The notes: generated from the sequence alone by a model not told the origin. Shown: positions 1-7,841, counted from the stretch's first letter. The stretch: DNA of 64,000 nucleotides from DATAVK01 sp036267755 (GCA_036267755.1 DATAVK010000009.1:1-64000), one strand, 5' to 3'. A program made the numbers and translations.

Positions 1-1
1 A

Positions 2-289
2 TCGGTGACGAAGAACCGGATCCTCGGCGCGGCCTACACCGCCTCGTCGCGGCTCGGTGTCGAGGCGTTCGAGCCGCCGACTTCCAGCGCGTTGATGGCG
101 GCGGTGCTGGTGCGCGACCTGTGCGACCCGACCGCCGCCGCCCACCCCGCGACGGTGCTGCCCGGTGGCGAGGACCTCTTCATGGATGCCGCCGCGCACG
201 GCGGCGTGTGGCGACTGCCGTGGGAGCCGCGCTCAGTGCTGCCGATCGCCGTGTTGCTGGGCGCCCGTGCCCTGGTCTCCCGAAGCTGA
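2..289 (+). CDS. C-terminal end of a truncated protein, function unknown
   Basis: An open frame runs from the window edge to a TGA at 287-289, so only about the last 95 residues are visible and the true start lies outside. The piece is alanine-rich with no complete motif. A hydrophobic stretch near the end (around SVLPIAVLLGARAL) could be a buried helix or strand. It has normal third-position G/C bias, which supports coding. It converges on the regulator at 292 with only two bases between the stop codons. I do not recognise the family. Confidence 0.55.
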   Translation, partial: SVTKNRILGAAYTASSRLGVEAFEPPTSSALMAAVLVRDLCDPTAAAHPATVLPGGEDLFMDAAAHGGVWRLPWEPRSVLPIAVLLGARALVSRS

Positions 290-291
290 CG

Positions 292-1200
292 TCAGCCCAT
301 CAGCTCGATCGGGCAGGGCTCGATGTCGTCGAGCCGCGCAAGCAGCGCCTCGGTCTCCGGATCGGCGGGCGTGTAGCTGACCATCCGCACGCCGGTCCGC
401 GGCGAGAGCCACAGGTTCGTGTAGCAGAACTGCAGCCGGCCGAGCTCGGGATGGTCGAAGCGCTTGGTGAGGTTCTCCGGCGAGACGATGTCATGGCGTT
501 GCCACATCTCGGCGAACTCCGGCGACGCCTCCTGCAGCCGCTTCACCCGACACTTCCACACCGGCTCGGCGACGTGGTCGGCCATGGCGGCGCGATATTG
601 CCCCACCAGCCGGCGGGTGGCGGAATCCCAGTCCGGCAACGAGGCGCGCACCGTCGGGCTGGTGAAGGCCAGCCACATCGTGTTGCGCTGGTCAAACGGC
701 ACCTGGTCGAGGTCCCCCATCAAAGCGGTGTACGCCCGGTTGTAGGCGAGCAGGTCGTAGCGGCCGTTGGAGACGATGGCGGGGTACGGGTGCAGCTTGT
801 CGAGCAGCAGCCGGACCTCGTCGGAGACCGGCATGCAGTCCGGCCCGATCTCGGTCAACGGCGACCCGGCGAGGGTGAACAGGTGGCCGCGTTCGTGCGG
901 GTCGAGCAGCAGGGTGCGCGCGATCGCGTCGAGCACCTGCTCGGAGACGTTGATGTCGCGCGCCTGCTCGAGCCAGGTGTACCAGGTCACGCCGACTCCG
1001 GCGTGCTGGGCGACCTCCTCGCGACGCAGACCCGGGGTACGACGGCGGCCGTACTCCGGGAGACCGAGCTGGTCCGGGCTGATCCGCTCGCGACGGCTCC
1101 GCAGGAAGCTCGCCAGCTCCTTGCGACGCAGATCGGCGGCATCCGGGGCGGCGGGAGAATCCGGATCGACGGGAAGCGCGCGCTCGAGGGTCGTGGTCAC
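292..1200 (-). CDS. XRE-type transcriptional regulator with MmyB-like ligand-binding domain
   Basis: The 302-residue protein has an N-terminal helix-turn-helix (about residues 27-90, core GLRREEVAQHAGVGVTWYTW) followed by a PAS-like domain of the MmyB/MLTR_LBD type (about 115-285, with the typical YDLLAYNRAY and FTSPTVRASLPDW segments). Actinobacterial proteins of this architecture usually repress a neighbouring oxidoreductase or transporter. Here the gene is divergent from a DHA2 exporter, with about 100 bases between them that carry CTGGTACCAG-type palindromes, so control of the exporter and of itself is likely. The start is a GTG at 1200 with little Shine-Dalgarno complementarity, so a short-leader or leaderless transcript is possible. 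The ligand is unknown. Confidence 0.88.
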   Translation of the reverse strand: MTTTLERALPVDPDSPAAPDAADLRRKELASFLRSRRERISPDQLGLPEYGRRRTPGLRREEVAQHAGVGVTWYTWLEQARDINVSEQVLDAIARTLLLDPHERGHLFTLAGSPLTEIGPDCMPVSDEVRLLLDKLHPYPAIVSNGRYDLLAYNRAYTALMGDLDQVPFDQRNTMWLAFTSPTVRASLPDWDSATRRLVGQYRAAMADHVAEPVWKCRVKRLQEASPEFAEMWQRHDIVSPENLTKRFDHPELGRLQFCYTNLWLSPRTGVRMVSYTPADPETEALLARLDDIEPCPIELMG

Positions 1201-1221
1201 GGATACCAGGATGCCGTATAT

Positions 1222-1275
1222 CTAGACCTGGTGCCAGTTACTGCTGATACCTGGATAACTAGACTCTGGTACCAG
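1222..1275. promoter_or_regulatory. Divergent operator region: repeated CTGGTRCCAG palindromes
   Basis: Two copies of a similar block, CTAGAC(T)CTGGTRCCAG, lie in tandem at 1222-1237 and 1259-1275. The second contains the perfect 10-base palindrome CTGGTACCAG (1266-1275). The first has the same sequence with one mismatch (CTGGTGCCAG, 1228-1237). Related half-sites occur at 1202-1210 and 1247-1254. The block sits between the divergent regulator and exporter, where an XRE repressor would be expected to bind. The binding protein is inferred. Confidence 0.6.
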
Positions 1276-1301
1276 GCTAGGAACGCGTCCACAGTAGTGC
1301 C

Positions 1302-2828
1302 ATGACCGCACCAACAGCATCCCGCCGCACCCTCGAGCCGCAGCCCGGCTTCACCCGCTCGACCACGGTGCCGACGCCCACCAGCTCGCCCGCGCTGTCC
1401 ACCGCCGGGCTCATCACCATCCTGGTCGGCGTCCTGCTCCCGTTGATCGACTTCTTCATCGTCAACGTCGCGCTCCCGACCATGCAGCACGACCTGCATG
1501 CGACGACCGCGCTGCTCGAGCTCGTGGTCTCCGGCTACGCGACGGCGTACGCGGTGCTGCTGGTGCTCGGCGGCCGGCTCGGCGACGCCCACGGCCGCAG
1601 GCGGCTGTTCCTCGTCGGGATCGCGTCGTTCACCCTCACCTCGCTGCTGTGTGGCATCGCCCCGTCGGCCACCACCCTGGTGATCGCCCGGGTGCTGCAG
1701 GGCGCCTCAGCCGCGCTGATGGTGCCGCAGACCCTCTCCACGATCCAGGCGACGGGTACGCCGGCCTCGCGGTCCAAGGCGCTCGGCTGGCTCGGCGCCA
1801 CCGGTGGCCTCGCGGCGGTCACCGGTCAGTTGCTCGGCGGTGTGCTGGTGTCGGCGAACATCGGCGGCAGCGGCTGGCGCGCGATCTTCTTCGTCAACAT
1901 CCCGGTCGGTGTGATCGGCCTCATCCTGGCCGCCCGCTACGTGCCGGAGACGCACGCAGTTCGTCGTACCCAGATCGACGTTCTCGGGACGCTGTTGCTC
2001 GCCGTCACACTCGTCGCCGTGCTGATCCCGCTCACCGAGGGCCGCGCGCTCGGCTGGCCGGTCTGGTCGTGGGTCTTGCTGGCGCTGGCTCCGGTGAGTG
2101 CAATCGGCTTCGGGTACGTCGAGCGCTCCTTGGAGCGCACCGGTGGTGCTCCCCTGGTGCCGCCGTCGGTGCTGGAGCACAACAGCATGCGGCGCGGGCT
2201 GATCCTCGCGGTGCCGTTCTTCGCGACCTTCGGTGCGTTCATGTTCGTATACGCGCTCGTCACCCAGGGCTACCTCGGCTTCGGGCCGCTGCGCGCCGGT
2301 CTGGCGATGGGTCCGATGGCGGTTCTCTTCCTGCTTGCCTCCCTCGCGACCACTCGGCTGGTGGCGGAGTACGGCCGCAAGGTGATCGCGGCGGGTGCCC
2401 TGATCCAGCTGGTCGGGCTGCTCATCCTCATCGCGACCTTCCTGGCGTGGTGGCCTCACATCTCGGTGTATGACCTGATGCCGGGCCTGGCCGTGATGGG
2501 GATGGGGCAGGGCCTGATCCTGAGCCCGCTGTATCGCGTGGTTCTCTCGGACGTCCCCCAGGAGGTCGCGGGAGCAGGCAGTGGCGTGCTCACGACGACA
2601 CAGCAGACCTCGCTGGCGCTCGGCGTCGCGTTGATCGGCAGCCTGTTCGTCTCGCTCGCGACGGCATCTCGGCTCGGCCCGCTGCACGCGGCCGTGACGA
2701 TCCTGGCAATCCAGGCAGTCGTGGCAGCGGGGCTCGCGGCGGGCAGCCGGCTGCTGCCACGAGGTGGTCGGGCCGCCAGCCCGACCTTCGCTCAGCGGGA
2801 GTCGGTGGTCCTCGACCCGGCCGTCTGA
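1302..2828 (+). CDS. MFS drug exporter, DHA2 (14-TM) family
   Basis: The 508-residue protein is an integral membrane proton antiporter of the EmrB/QacA class. After a 34-residue polar N-terminus the first membrane helix carries the family motif LIDFFIVNVALPTM (about 48-61). The conserved loop-2/3 motif GGRLGDAHGRRRLF lies at about 90-103, and an RVLQGASAALMVPQ antiporter-type segment follows at about 130. Length and hydrophobicity fit 14 helices. The ATG at 1302 has no strong ribosome binding site. Divergence from the XRE regulator suggests that a substrate or toxic ligand derepresses it. The substrate cannot be told from sequence. Its last 37 bases overlap the small convergent gene at 2792. 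Confidence 0.9.
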   Translation: MTAPTASRRTLEPQPGFTRSTTVPTPTSSPALSTAGLITILVGVLLPLIDFFIVNVALPTMQHDLHATTALLELVVSGYATAYAVLLVLGGRLGDAHGRRRLFLVGIASFTLTSLLCGIAPSATTLVIARVLQGASAALMVPQTLSTIQATGTPASRSKALGWLGATGGLAAVTGQLLGGVLVSANIGGSGWRAIFFVNIPVGVIGLILAARYVPETHAVRRTQIDVLGTLLLAVTLVAVLIPLTEGRALGWPVWSWVLLALAPVSAIGFGYVERSLERTGGAPLVPPSVLEHNSMRRGLILAVPFFATFGAFMFVYALVTQGYLGFGPLRAGLAMGPMAVLFLLASLATTRLVAEYGRKVIAAGALIQLVGLLILIATFLAWWPHISVYDLMPGLAVMGMGQGLILSPLYRVVLSDVPQEVAGAGSGVLTTTQQTSLALGVALIGSLFVSLATASRLGPLHAAVTILAIQAVVAAGLAAGSRLLPRGGRAASPTFAQRESVVLDPAV

Positions 2829-2974
2829 CCCTGCTCGGCCAGCCGCGCGTGCAACCGGTCACGAATCTCGTCCGGGGTGTACGCGCGGCGCTGCCGTTCG
2901 TGGCGCGCGATAACGACGCCGGTCGCCGCGACACCCGCTAGCCCGGCCACGCCGAGGACCTTCCACCACCGCAC
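2792..2974 (-). CDS. Small single-span membrane protein, hypothetical
   Basis: This 60-residue protein has one predicted membrane helix right after the start (about residues 5-23, VLGVAGLAGVAATGVVIA), then a basic stretch and an amphipathic tail (TPDEIRDRLHARLAEQ). That layout is common among small conserved actinobacterial membrane proteins of unknown role. It is divergent from the gene at 2992, with 17 bases between starts, and overlaps the end of the exporter gene by 37 bases. I favour it as real because of the well-formed membrane anchor and polar tail. No function can be assigned. Confidence 0.6.
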   Translation of the reverse strand: MRWWKVLGVAGLAGVAATGVVIARHERQRRAYTPDEIRDRLHARLAEQGQTAGSRTTDSR

Positions 2975-2991
2975 GCGCTTACGCTACTGCG

Positions 2992-3678
2992 GTGACCGGG
3001 ACCTCGATCGGACTCGACGCGGCTGTTGAGCTGACGCGCACTGGCGACCTGTGGCTGTTCCGCGGGACCAGCGCCGCCGACCGCGCGATCCGGATGACGA
3101 CCAACAGCCCGGTCAACCACGTCGGCATGGCCGTCGTGATCGACGACCTGCCGCCGCTGATGTGGCATGCCGAGCTCGGCCGGTCGCTGGTCGACATGTG
3201 GTCCGGCGACCATCAACGCGGCGTCCAGCTCCACGACCTCCGAGACGCTGCCACGACGTGGGTGCACCGCTACGGCCAGCAGTGCTGGCTGCGGCAGCTC
3301 GAACCGGCGGTGTCACGCGACGCCGAAGACGCGCTGCTGCGGACCATCGCGAAGCTCGACGGGATGCCGTTCCCGACGACCGCCGGGCTCGCCGCCGGCT
3401 GGGTGCGCGGTCGGATCCCATCACCGAGCGGACGCCGCCGGGCGCGCGCGGCCGAGCGAGAGACGGCGTACTGCGCCGAGGTCGTCGCGATCTCCTACCA
3501 GGACATGGGTCTGCTCCCCGGTGGCAAGCGACCAGCGTGGTACGACCCCGGCCGGTTCTGGAGCGGTGACGACCTCGCACTCGCCGGCCGCTACCGCCTC
3601 TCCGAGGAGGTCGCGGTCGAGGTCCCCGCCCCTGCTGTCCTACCGGGCACGCCCCGCGCGCCCGACGCTTCGAGCTAG
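2992..3678 (+). CDS. Permuted papain-fold (YiiX/NlpC-P60-like) protein
   Basis: The 228-residue protein has a beta-rich N-terminus with NHVGMAV (His43), a serviceable WHAELG stretch, and a C-terminal TAYCAEVVA (Cys161). A conserved His before a conserved Cys, in that order, is the circularly permuted arrangement of the YiiX/YebB branch of the NlpC/P60 superfamily. Known or proposed activities in that branch are amide or thioester hydrolysis or acyl transfer; the substrate here is unknown. There is no signal peptide, so the product is probably cytoplasmic. The start is the GTG at 2992. The stop overlaps the end of the alcohol dehydrogenase by four bases (3675-3678, convergent). Confidence 0.7.
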   Translation: MTGTSIGLDAAVELTRTGDLWLFRGTSAADRAIRMTTNSPVNHVGMAVVIDDLPPLMWHAELGRSLVDMWSGDHQRGVQLHDLRDAATTWVHRYGQQCWLRQLEPAVSRDAEDALLRTIAKLDGMPFPTTAGLAAGWVRGRIPSPSGRRRARAAERETAYCAEVVAISYQDMGLLPGGKRPAWYDPGRFWSGDDLALAGRYRLSEEVAVEVPAPAVLPGTPRAPDASS

Positions 3679-4700
3679 GGGACCAGGATCGCGCGGCCGC
3701 GGACCTTGCCGGCGTCGAGATCCTGCAATGCCTCCACCGCCTGGTCGAGTGGATACGTGCTGGTGTGCAACGTCACCCGCCCGGTCTGCGCGAGCACCAT
3801 CAGCTCGGCGAGCTCGTTGTACGTGCCCACGATGTTGCCGACGATGTTGCGCTCGGTGGAGATGATGTCGAGGGTCGGCACGGACAGCTGACCGCCGTAC
3901 CCGATGACGTAGTCCGACCCACCCGCCTTCGTCATCGCGAACGCGTCACCCTCCGCGCCCTGCTCGGCGACGAAGTCGAGGACCACGTCGGCGCCGGCAC
4001 CGTCGGTGAGGTCCTGCACCTGGCCGACGTGGTTGCCATCGGCCACCACGGTGTGGTCGGCGCCGAGTTGCTCCGCGAGTTTGAGCGCGGCCGGGTTCCG
4101 GTCGACCACGATGATCCGAGTCGCGGTGAGCGCCGCGAGGCACTGAATACCGATGTGGCCAAGCCCGCCGGCACCGATCACCACAGCGGTCGTCCCGGGG
4201 TAGAGCAACGGGATCGCCTTGCGGACCGCGTGGTACGCCGTGATGCCCGCATCCGCAAGCGCCGCAACGTCTTTCGGCTCGGTCGACGCATCGAGCTTCA
4301 CGCAGGCGCGGGCCGACGTGAGGAGGTACTCCGCCATCCCGCCGTCGCTGTCGAGACCAGGGAACGAGCTATTGATGCAGTGCATGTCATCCCCGGCCCG
4401 GCACGCGTGACACAGCCCGCAGGTCGGTGTCGGATGCAGGATGACCGTGTCGCCGACCGCGACGTTGGTCACGGCCGAGCCGATCTCGTGCACCCATCCA
4501 GCGTTCTCGTGCCCGATCGTGTACGGCAGTGTGGGGCCCATCGCCTCCTCCCACTGTCCCTCGATGATGTGCAGGTCGGTGCGACAGACCCCGGCGCCGC
4601 CGATCTTGACGATCACGTCGAGCGGCCCGGAGATGGTCGGCTCCGCGACCTCCTCGACAACGGGGTTCTGGTGATAGCCAGGCAGCCGGACGGCCTTCAT
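3675..4700 (-). CDS. Zinc-dependent NAD(P) alcohol dehydrogenase (MDR family)
   Basis: The 341-residue medium-chain dehydrogenase has catalytic zinc ligands in GVCRTD (Cys39) and GHENAG (His64-Glu65). The four structural-zinc cysteines lie in CGLCHACRAGDDMHC (94, 97, 100, 108). The Rossmann motif GAGGLG lies at 175-180, followed by VVDRN, whose Asp favours NAD. It is the last gene of a trio: its ATG overlaps the stop of the MIP18 gene (ATGA, 4697-4700). Very similar dehydrogenases accompany propane-type di-iron monooxygenases, where they oxidise the alcohol product, so a short-chain alcohol is the likely substrate. That link is inferred from context. Confidence 0.9.
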   Translation of the reverse strand: MKAVRLPGYHQNPVVEEVAEPTISGPLDVIVKIGGAGVCRTDLHIIEGQWEEAMGPTLPYTIGHENAGWVHEIGSAVTNVAVGDTVILHPTPTCGLCHACRAGDDMHCINSSFPGLDSDGGMAEYLLTSARACVKLDASTEPKDVAALADAGITAYHAVRKAIPLLYPGTTAVVIGAGGLGHIGIQCLAALTATRIIVVDRNPAALKLAEQLGADHTVVADGNHVGQVQDLTDGAGADVVLDFVAEQGAEGDAFAMTKAGGSDYVIGYGGQLSVPTLDIISTERNIVGNIVGTYNELAELMVLAQTGRVTLHTSTYPLDQAVEALQDLDAGKVRGRAILVP

Positions 4701-5401
4701 CGGTCCTCCTCACATTCGCCGACACCTGCAGTTGCGTATCGCTGGCGGAGCATGCCGCGGCAGACTCCGCTGTTGGCCTCGACGCTGACGCCGGTGAGCC
4801 GCGCCCGGGCAAGATGTCGCGGCATAGCAGGCACGTCGACCGCGTCACCGGTAACCGGATCGACGAGCAGCGGCGACTCGTCACCCGCGGGCAGCCCGAG
4901 CTCGCGGCGCCGTGACCGCAGCCGCTCGCGGTCCGCGGATTCGGGAATGTCGCCCAGCCGCAACATCGCCAGCTTCTCGGGAGTCCGACCGGCTCTGAGC
5001 AGCGGGCGGCAGACCCGATCGGTCGCGGCCAGCGTCGCCTTGCGCAGGAAGTCGGCCCGCAGTTCGTCGAGCTCGCCCGCGGCGTAGCCGTCGAAGGACT
5101 GCAGGAATCCCGACCTCGCCGCCACGCCGCGGTTGATCACGTCGGAGGCGAAGTGATCCTCGAGCACCACGTCGGTCCGGCTCACCCCCGGCACTCCGCT
5201 CACCGCGTCGTACGCATCGGCCACCATCAGGTAGGCGAAGTTCGGCGCGCAGAAGTACGTCGGAAGGCGGAGTCGGACGTCCGCCACGCCGTCGCTGGAC
5301 ACGGTGCAGGAGGCGACGAAGCCGAGAGCCGTCACCGACTCGTCGAGCTCCGGATCACGCACCGTGTCCAGCGCGGCGAGCACAGCCGCCGCGTCGGTCA
5401 C
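4697..5401 (-). CDS. MIP18/DUF59 iron-sulfur assembly-type protein
   Basis: Taking the GTG at 5401, which overlaps the upstream stop as GTGA, gives 234 residues. The N-terminal 100 residues are a MIP18/DUF59 domain with the diagnostic DPELD (16-20) and a conserved cysteine in YFCAPNF (Cys51). Such domains act in iron-sulfur or metal-centre maturation. The C-terminal 130 residues are a family-specific extension with no motif known to me and two cysteines near the end (GVCRGML). A DUF59 protein of this size is a regular companion of propane/mim-type monooxygenases and is thought to help metal-centre assembly. An upstream extension to 6049 is only an open shadow frame through the amidohydrolase. 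Confidence 0.85.
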   Translation of the reverse strand: MTDAAAVLAALDTVRDPELDESVTALGFVASCTVSSDGVADVRLRLPTYFCAPNFAYLMVADAYDAVSGVPGVSRTDVVLEDHFASDVINRGVAARSGFLQSFDGYAAGELDELRADFLRKATLAATDRVCRPLLRAGRTPEKLAMLRLGDIPESADRERLRSRRRELGLPAGDESPLLVDPVTGDAVDVPAMPRHLARARLTGVSVEANSGVCRGMLRQRYATAGVGECEEDR

Positions 5402-6456
5402 ACCTTGGCCCCGTCCTCCACCAGCACCGCATCGTCCTTCGCGGCCGGCTTCCCGTCGTCGGCAGGAAGCTGGAGCTCGGCCGGTACGTCGATGTTGTAG
5501 AGCTTCGCGGCGTTGAGCCCGAGGATCTTCTTCTTGGTCGCTGTGTTGACCCGCGGGTAGTCGGAGAACTCGTCGCTCGGGTAGTCCCAGTCGACGAAGC
5601 CCTCGACCTGCCACTTCGGCTCCCAGATGCCGTAGTCGCTGCCGAACGTCATCTTGTCCTCGCCAACCCAGAACAGCAGCTCGCCCATCACCTTGGCGAA
5701 GAACTTCGGCCGCGCGAACATCAGACCGCCGATGACGACCGACAGGCCGGCGTACACATTGGGCTCCTGCGTCGCCATGAAGCAGAAGTCCTCGATCCGA
5801 GGCAGCCCGACGTGCTCCACGATGAAGTTGAGGTCCGGGAAGTCGGTCGCGGCGTGGTCGACGTCGGAGACGTCGAAAGCGTCCTTGTCCAACGGCCAGA
5901 TCGTCGGACCCTTGTGGACGTGGACGTTTTTGATCCCGAGGTTCTGCGCCGCCTCGAGGTAGCGGTAAGCCTCGGGGTCCTTCAGCGTCCAACCCCGCGA
6001 GTCGCCCTTCCACTCGGCGGTGTAGAGCTTCAGACCGATAGCGCCCCACCGCTTGACGTCGCGCTCGAGCTGCTTGATGCCCTCGTCGCCGTCACGCGGG
6101 TCGAAGCGGGTGTTCACGATGAACCGGCCGGGATTCTCCTCGGCCAGTGCGCCGTTGCGCTCCGTGGTGTTGAAGCCCTCGTTGTACCACTGCTTCAGAT
6201 AGGTCGGCTGGAAGATGGCGACGTCGACGTACCCGTCCTCGAAGACGTCTTTCATCAGGTCCTTGTCGGAGTACTTCTGGAAGTGCTCGATCGTCCAGTG
6301 CGTCTCCGGCGGCCCGAGCGACTGGTAGGCGTGGAAACATTCGATCCAGCCCTTCGCGAACTGCTCCTGGCCGGTCACCCAGTTCGCCGGGCTCGCGTCC
6401 CAGTAGTGCATGTGGCTGTCGACTACGAAGTACTTCTCGCCGTCCTTCTCGTACAT
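5398..6456 (-). CDS. Amidohydrolase-2 family metal-dependent hydrolase
   Basis: I start at the ATG at 6456 (352 residues) because GAGGAGG lies seven to eight bases upstream; an ATG at 6513 adds 19 residues without a ribosome binding site. The TIM-barrel amidohydrolase has the metal motif DSHMHYW (His15, His17), HVHKG (His179, His181), VEHVG (His215) and FGSDYG (Asp274). The family includes hydrolases and non-oxidative decarboxylases. An amidohydrolase of this type is found in actinobacterial propane monooxygenase (prm/mim) operons, where its role is unsettled. It is the first gene of the coupled trio with the MIP18 protein and alcohol dehydrogenase. Confidence 0.88.
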   Translation of the reverse strand: MYEKDGEKYFVVDSHMHYWDASPANWVTGQEQFAKGWIECFHAYQSLGPPETHWTIEHFQKYSDKDLMKDVFEDGYVDVAIFQPTYLKQWYNEGFNTTERNGALAEENPGRFIVNTRFDPRDGDEGIKQLERDVKRWGAIGLKLYTAEWKGDSRGWTLKDPEAYRYLEAAQNLGIKNVHVHKGPTIWPLDKDAFDVSDVDHAATDFPDLNFIVEHVGLPRIEDFCFMATQEPNVYAGLSVVIGGLMFARPKFFAKVMGELLFWVGEDKMTFGSDYGIWEPKWQVEGFVDWDYPSDEFSDYPRVNTATKKKILGLNAAKLYNIDVPAELQLPADDGKPAAKDDAVLVEDGAKV

Positions 6457-6560
6457 CTGCGCCTCCTCGCGCCATGGACCGGAGCAGTGCGCTCCCCGCG
6501 CGAGTGCCTCCATCCGACGAGGGGCGACAATCCGATCATTAACCCGGATCCCGCGAATGT

Positions 6561-6572
6561 CACTTCGAAGTG
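6561..6572. promoter_or_regulatory. Perfect palindrome upstream of the amidohydrolase operon
   Basis: CACTTCGAAGTG is a perfect 12-base palindrome about 105 bases upstream of the amidohydrolase start. It lies inside a looser inverted repeat with arms ATCCCG (6548-6553) and CGGGAT (6574-6579). Its position, between the operon start and the dispersed repeat, suggests an operator for an unidentified dimeric regulator. No regulator gene is adjacent other than the LacI protein, which does not normally use such a site. Confidence 0.4.
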
Positions 6573-6592
6573 TCGGGATCGCGCGCTTGCCG

Positions 6593-6641
6593 ACTTGTCA
6601 GGACGCCCGAGCGTGGGTTTGGGCCGAGCGCCCTGACAAGT
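6593..6641 (-). repeat. Dispersed palindromic element, copy A
   Basis: The 49-base element has perfect 10-base terminal inverted repeats (ACTTGTCAGG at 6593-6602, CCTGACAAGT at 6632-6641) and a 29-base interior. Its reverse complement matches the element at 42061-42108 at about 41 of 49 positions, including the interior CTCGGCCCAAAC and CACGCTC blocks, so sequence as well as fold is conserved. It lies between the LacI 3' end and the amidohydrolase 5' region, outside any gene. No target-site duplication is obvious. Confidence 0.75.
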
Positions 6642-6661
6642 TGCGCGGCCTGGCAATCCGG

Positions 6662-7675
6662 TCAGCGCGTCGTTTCGCGCACCACCAGCGTCGGCTCGAC
6701 CCGCTGCTGCAGCTCGGCGTCGGGCGGCTTCCCGTCGATCATCCCCATCAGCGTCTGCAGCCCACGTCGTCCGACCTCGTCGAAGTCCTGGCGGATCGTC
6801 GTCAGCGCCGGCATGAAGTAGCCCGCCTCGGGGATGTCGTCGAAGCCGACCACACCCATCTCGTTCGGTACGTCGATGCCTGCCTTCGCCAGGGCCCGGA
6901 GCACACCCAGCGCCATCTGGTCGTTCGCGACGAAAACCGCGTCGGCGTTGCCGATCAGCTGCGACGCGAGCTCGAGTCCCGAGGCTGGGCTCCAGTCGCC
7001 GCGCAACAGCCCGACCGCCGGGAGGCCGGCCTGGGTCAGTGCCTTACGCCAGCCCTCTACCCGCTCCTGCGCCTCGGGCCAGTCGGCCGGACCAGCCAGG
7101 TGCCAGATCCGCTGATAGCCACGTTCGAGCAGGTGCTCCGTCGCCATCGCGGCGCCGCTGATCTGGTTGACGGACACCGTGGCGACGGTGTCGTCGATGC
7201 TCGCCTCGACGGCCACGGTCGGGACACCGCTGGGTGCCGCCCGGACCGCGATCGCCGCGCTGTCATGCGGCGCGATGACGATCAGGCCGTCGACAGAACG
7301 GTCGGCGAAGGACTCGATCGCGCGCCTGATCGGCTCCCGGCCGAGGTCGTCGACGTTCGTGATCGTCACCGAGTAGCCCTGCGCCCGGGCGTGGCGCTCG
7401 ATCGCGTGCAGCGTCGACCCCGGGCCGTAGAGCCGGGTGTCGAAGCAGAGCACGCCGATGGTGCGCGAGCGCCGGCTGGCGAGACCGCGGGCAAGCGCAT
7501 TCGGGCGGTAGTCGAGCTGGGCCATCGCCTCGAGCACTCGCTCTCGCGTCGCGTCCCGCACGTTGCCGTGGTTGTTGATCACCCGAGAGACGGTCTGATG
7601 CGAGACACCGGCCAGTCGCGCGACGTCGTACATCACCGCTCGACGGGTGTCGGGACGCTCGTTCATCAGGCACAC
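6662..7675 (-). CDS. LacI-family transcriptional regulator (probable arabinose operon repressor)
   Basis: The 337-residue protein has the LacI DNA-binding head (about residues 15-65: VARLAGVSHQTVSRVINN and the hinge-region NALARGLASRRS). A periplasmic-binding-protein-like sensor domain follows (about 68-337), ending in the usual VVGFDDIPEAGYF and PALTTIRQD blocks. It is transcribed away from araB-araD-araA across 167 bases that hold two half-conserved LacI operators (TGTTAGCG and CGCTAAC). This supports a role as sugar-responsive repressor of the arabinose genes; the effector is inferred. The ATG at 7675 may not be the true start, since the HTH begins near residue 15. Confidence 0.9.
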   Translation of the reverse strand: MCLMNERPDTRRAVMYDVARLAGVSHQTVSRVINNHGNVRDATRERVLEAMAQLDYRPNALARGLASRRSRTIGVLCFDTRLYGPGSTLHAIERHARAQGYSVTITNVDDLGREPIRRAIESFADRSVDGLIVIAPHDSAAIAVRAAPSGVPTVAVEASIDDTVATVSVNQISGAAMATEHLLERGYQRIWHLAGPADWPEAQERVEGWRKALTQAGLPAVGLLRGDWSPASGLELASQLIGNADAVFVANDQMALGVLRALAKAGIDVPNEMGVVGFDDIPEAGYFMPALTTIRQDFDEVGRRGLQTLMGMIDGKPPDAELQQRVEPTLVVRETTR

Positions 7676-7694
7676 CGTCTCATGGCCACCGTGA

Positions 7695-7708
7695 TGTTAG
7701 CGATATCA
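7695..7708. promoter_or_regulatory. LacI-type operator, distal site
   Basis: TGTTAGCGATATCA keeps one perfect half (TGTTAGCG) of the actinobacterial LacI-type consensus TGTTAGCGCTAACA, while the other half is degenerate. It lies 20 bases from the LacI start codon and just upstream of a TTGACA hexamer (7717-7722) that could be the -35 of the araB promoter, with a poor -10 near 7741. Confidence 0.5.
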
Positions 7709-7841
7709 GTTTGTGCTTGACACCGACGGAGAGCCCGCGTTAAGACTGCACAACCGTTGCGTGACGCGACGGTTACCTGCCTGCTCGTCGCCCGGTTCCA
7801 CCCCTTCAACCCGCTGCTTTATCCAACAACGTGTGAAGGAA

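Noticed and set aside
3765..5087. 440-codon plus-strand frame opposite the alcohol dehydrogenase and MIP18 genes
   Set aside because: It is a high-GC shadow frame with biased Arg/His/Asp composition and no family motif; the minus-strand genes have clear catalytic motifs.
4697..6049. 450-codon version of the MIP18 gene
   Set aside because: The extra 215 codons lie in the wrong frame through the amidohydrolase; the GTG at 5401 overlapping the amidohydrolase stop is the natural start.
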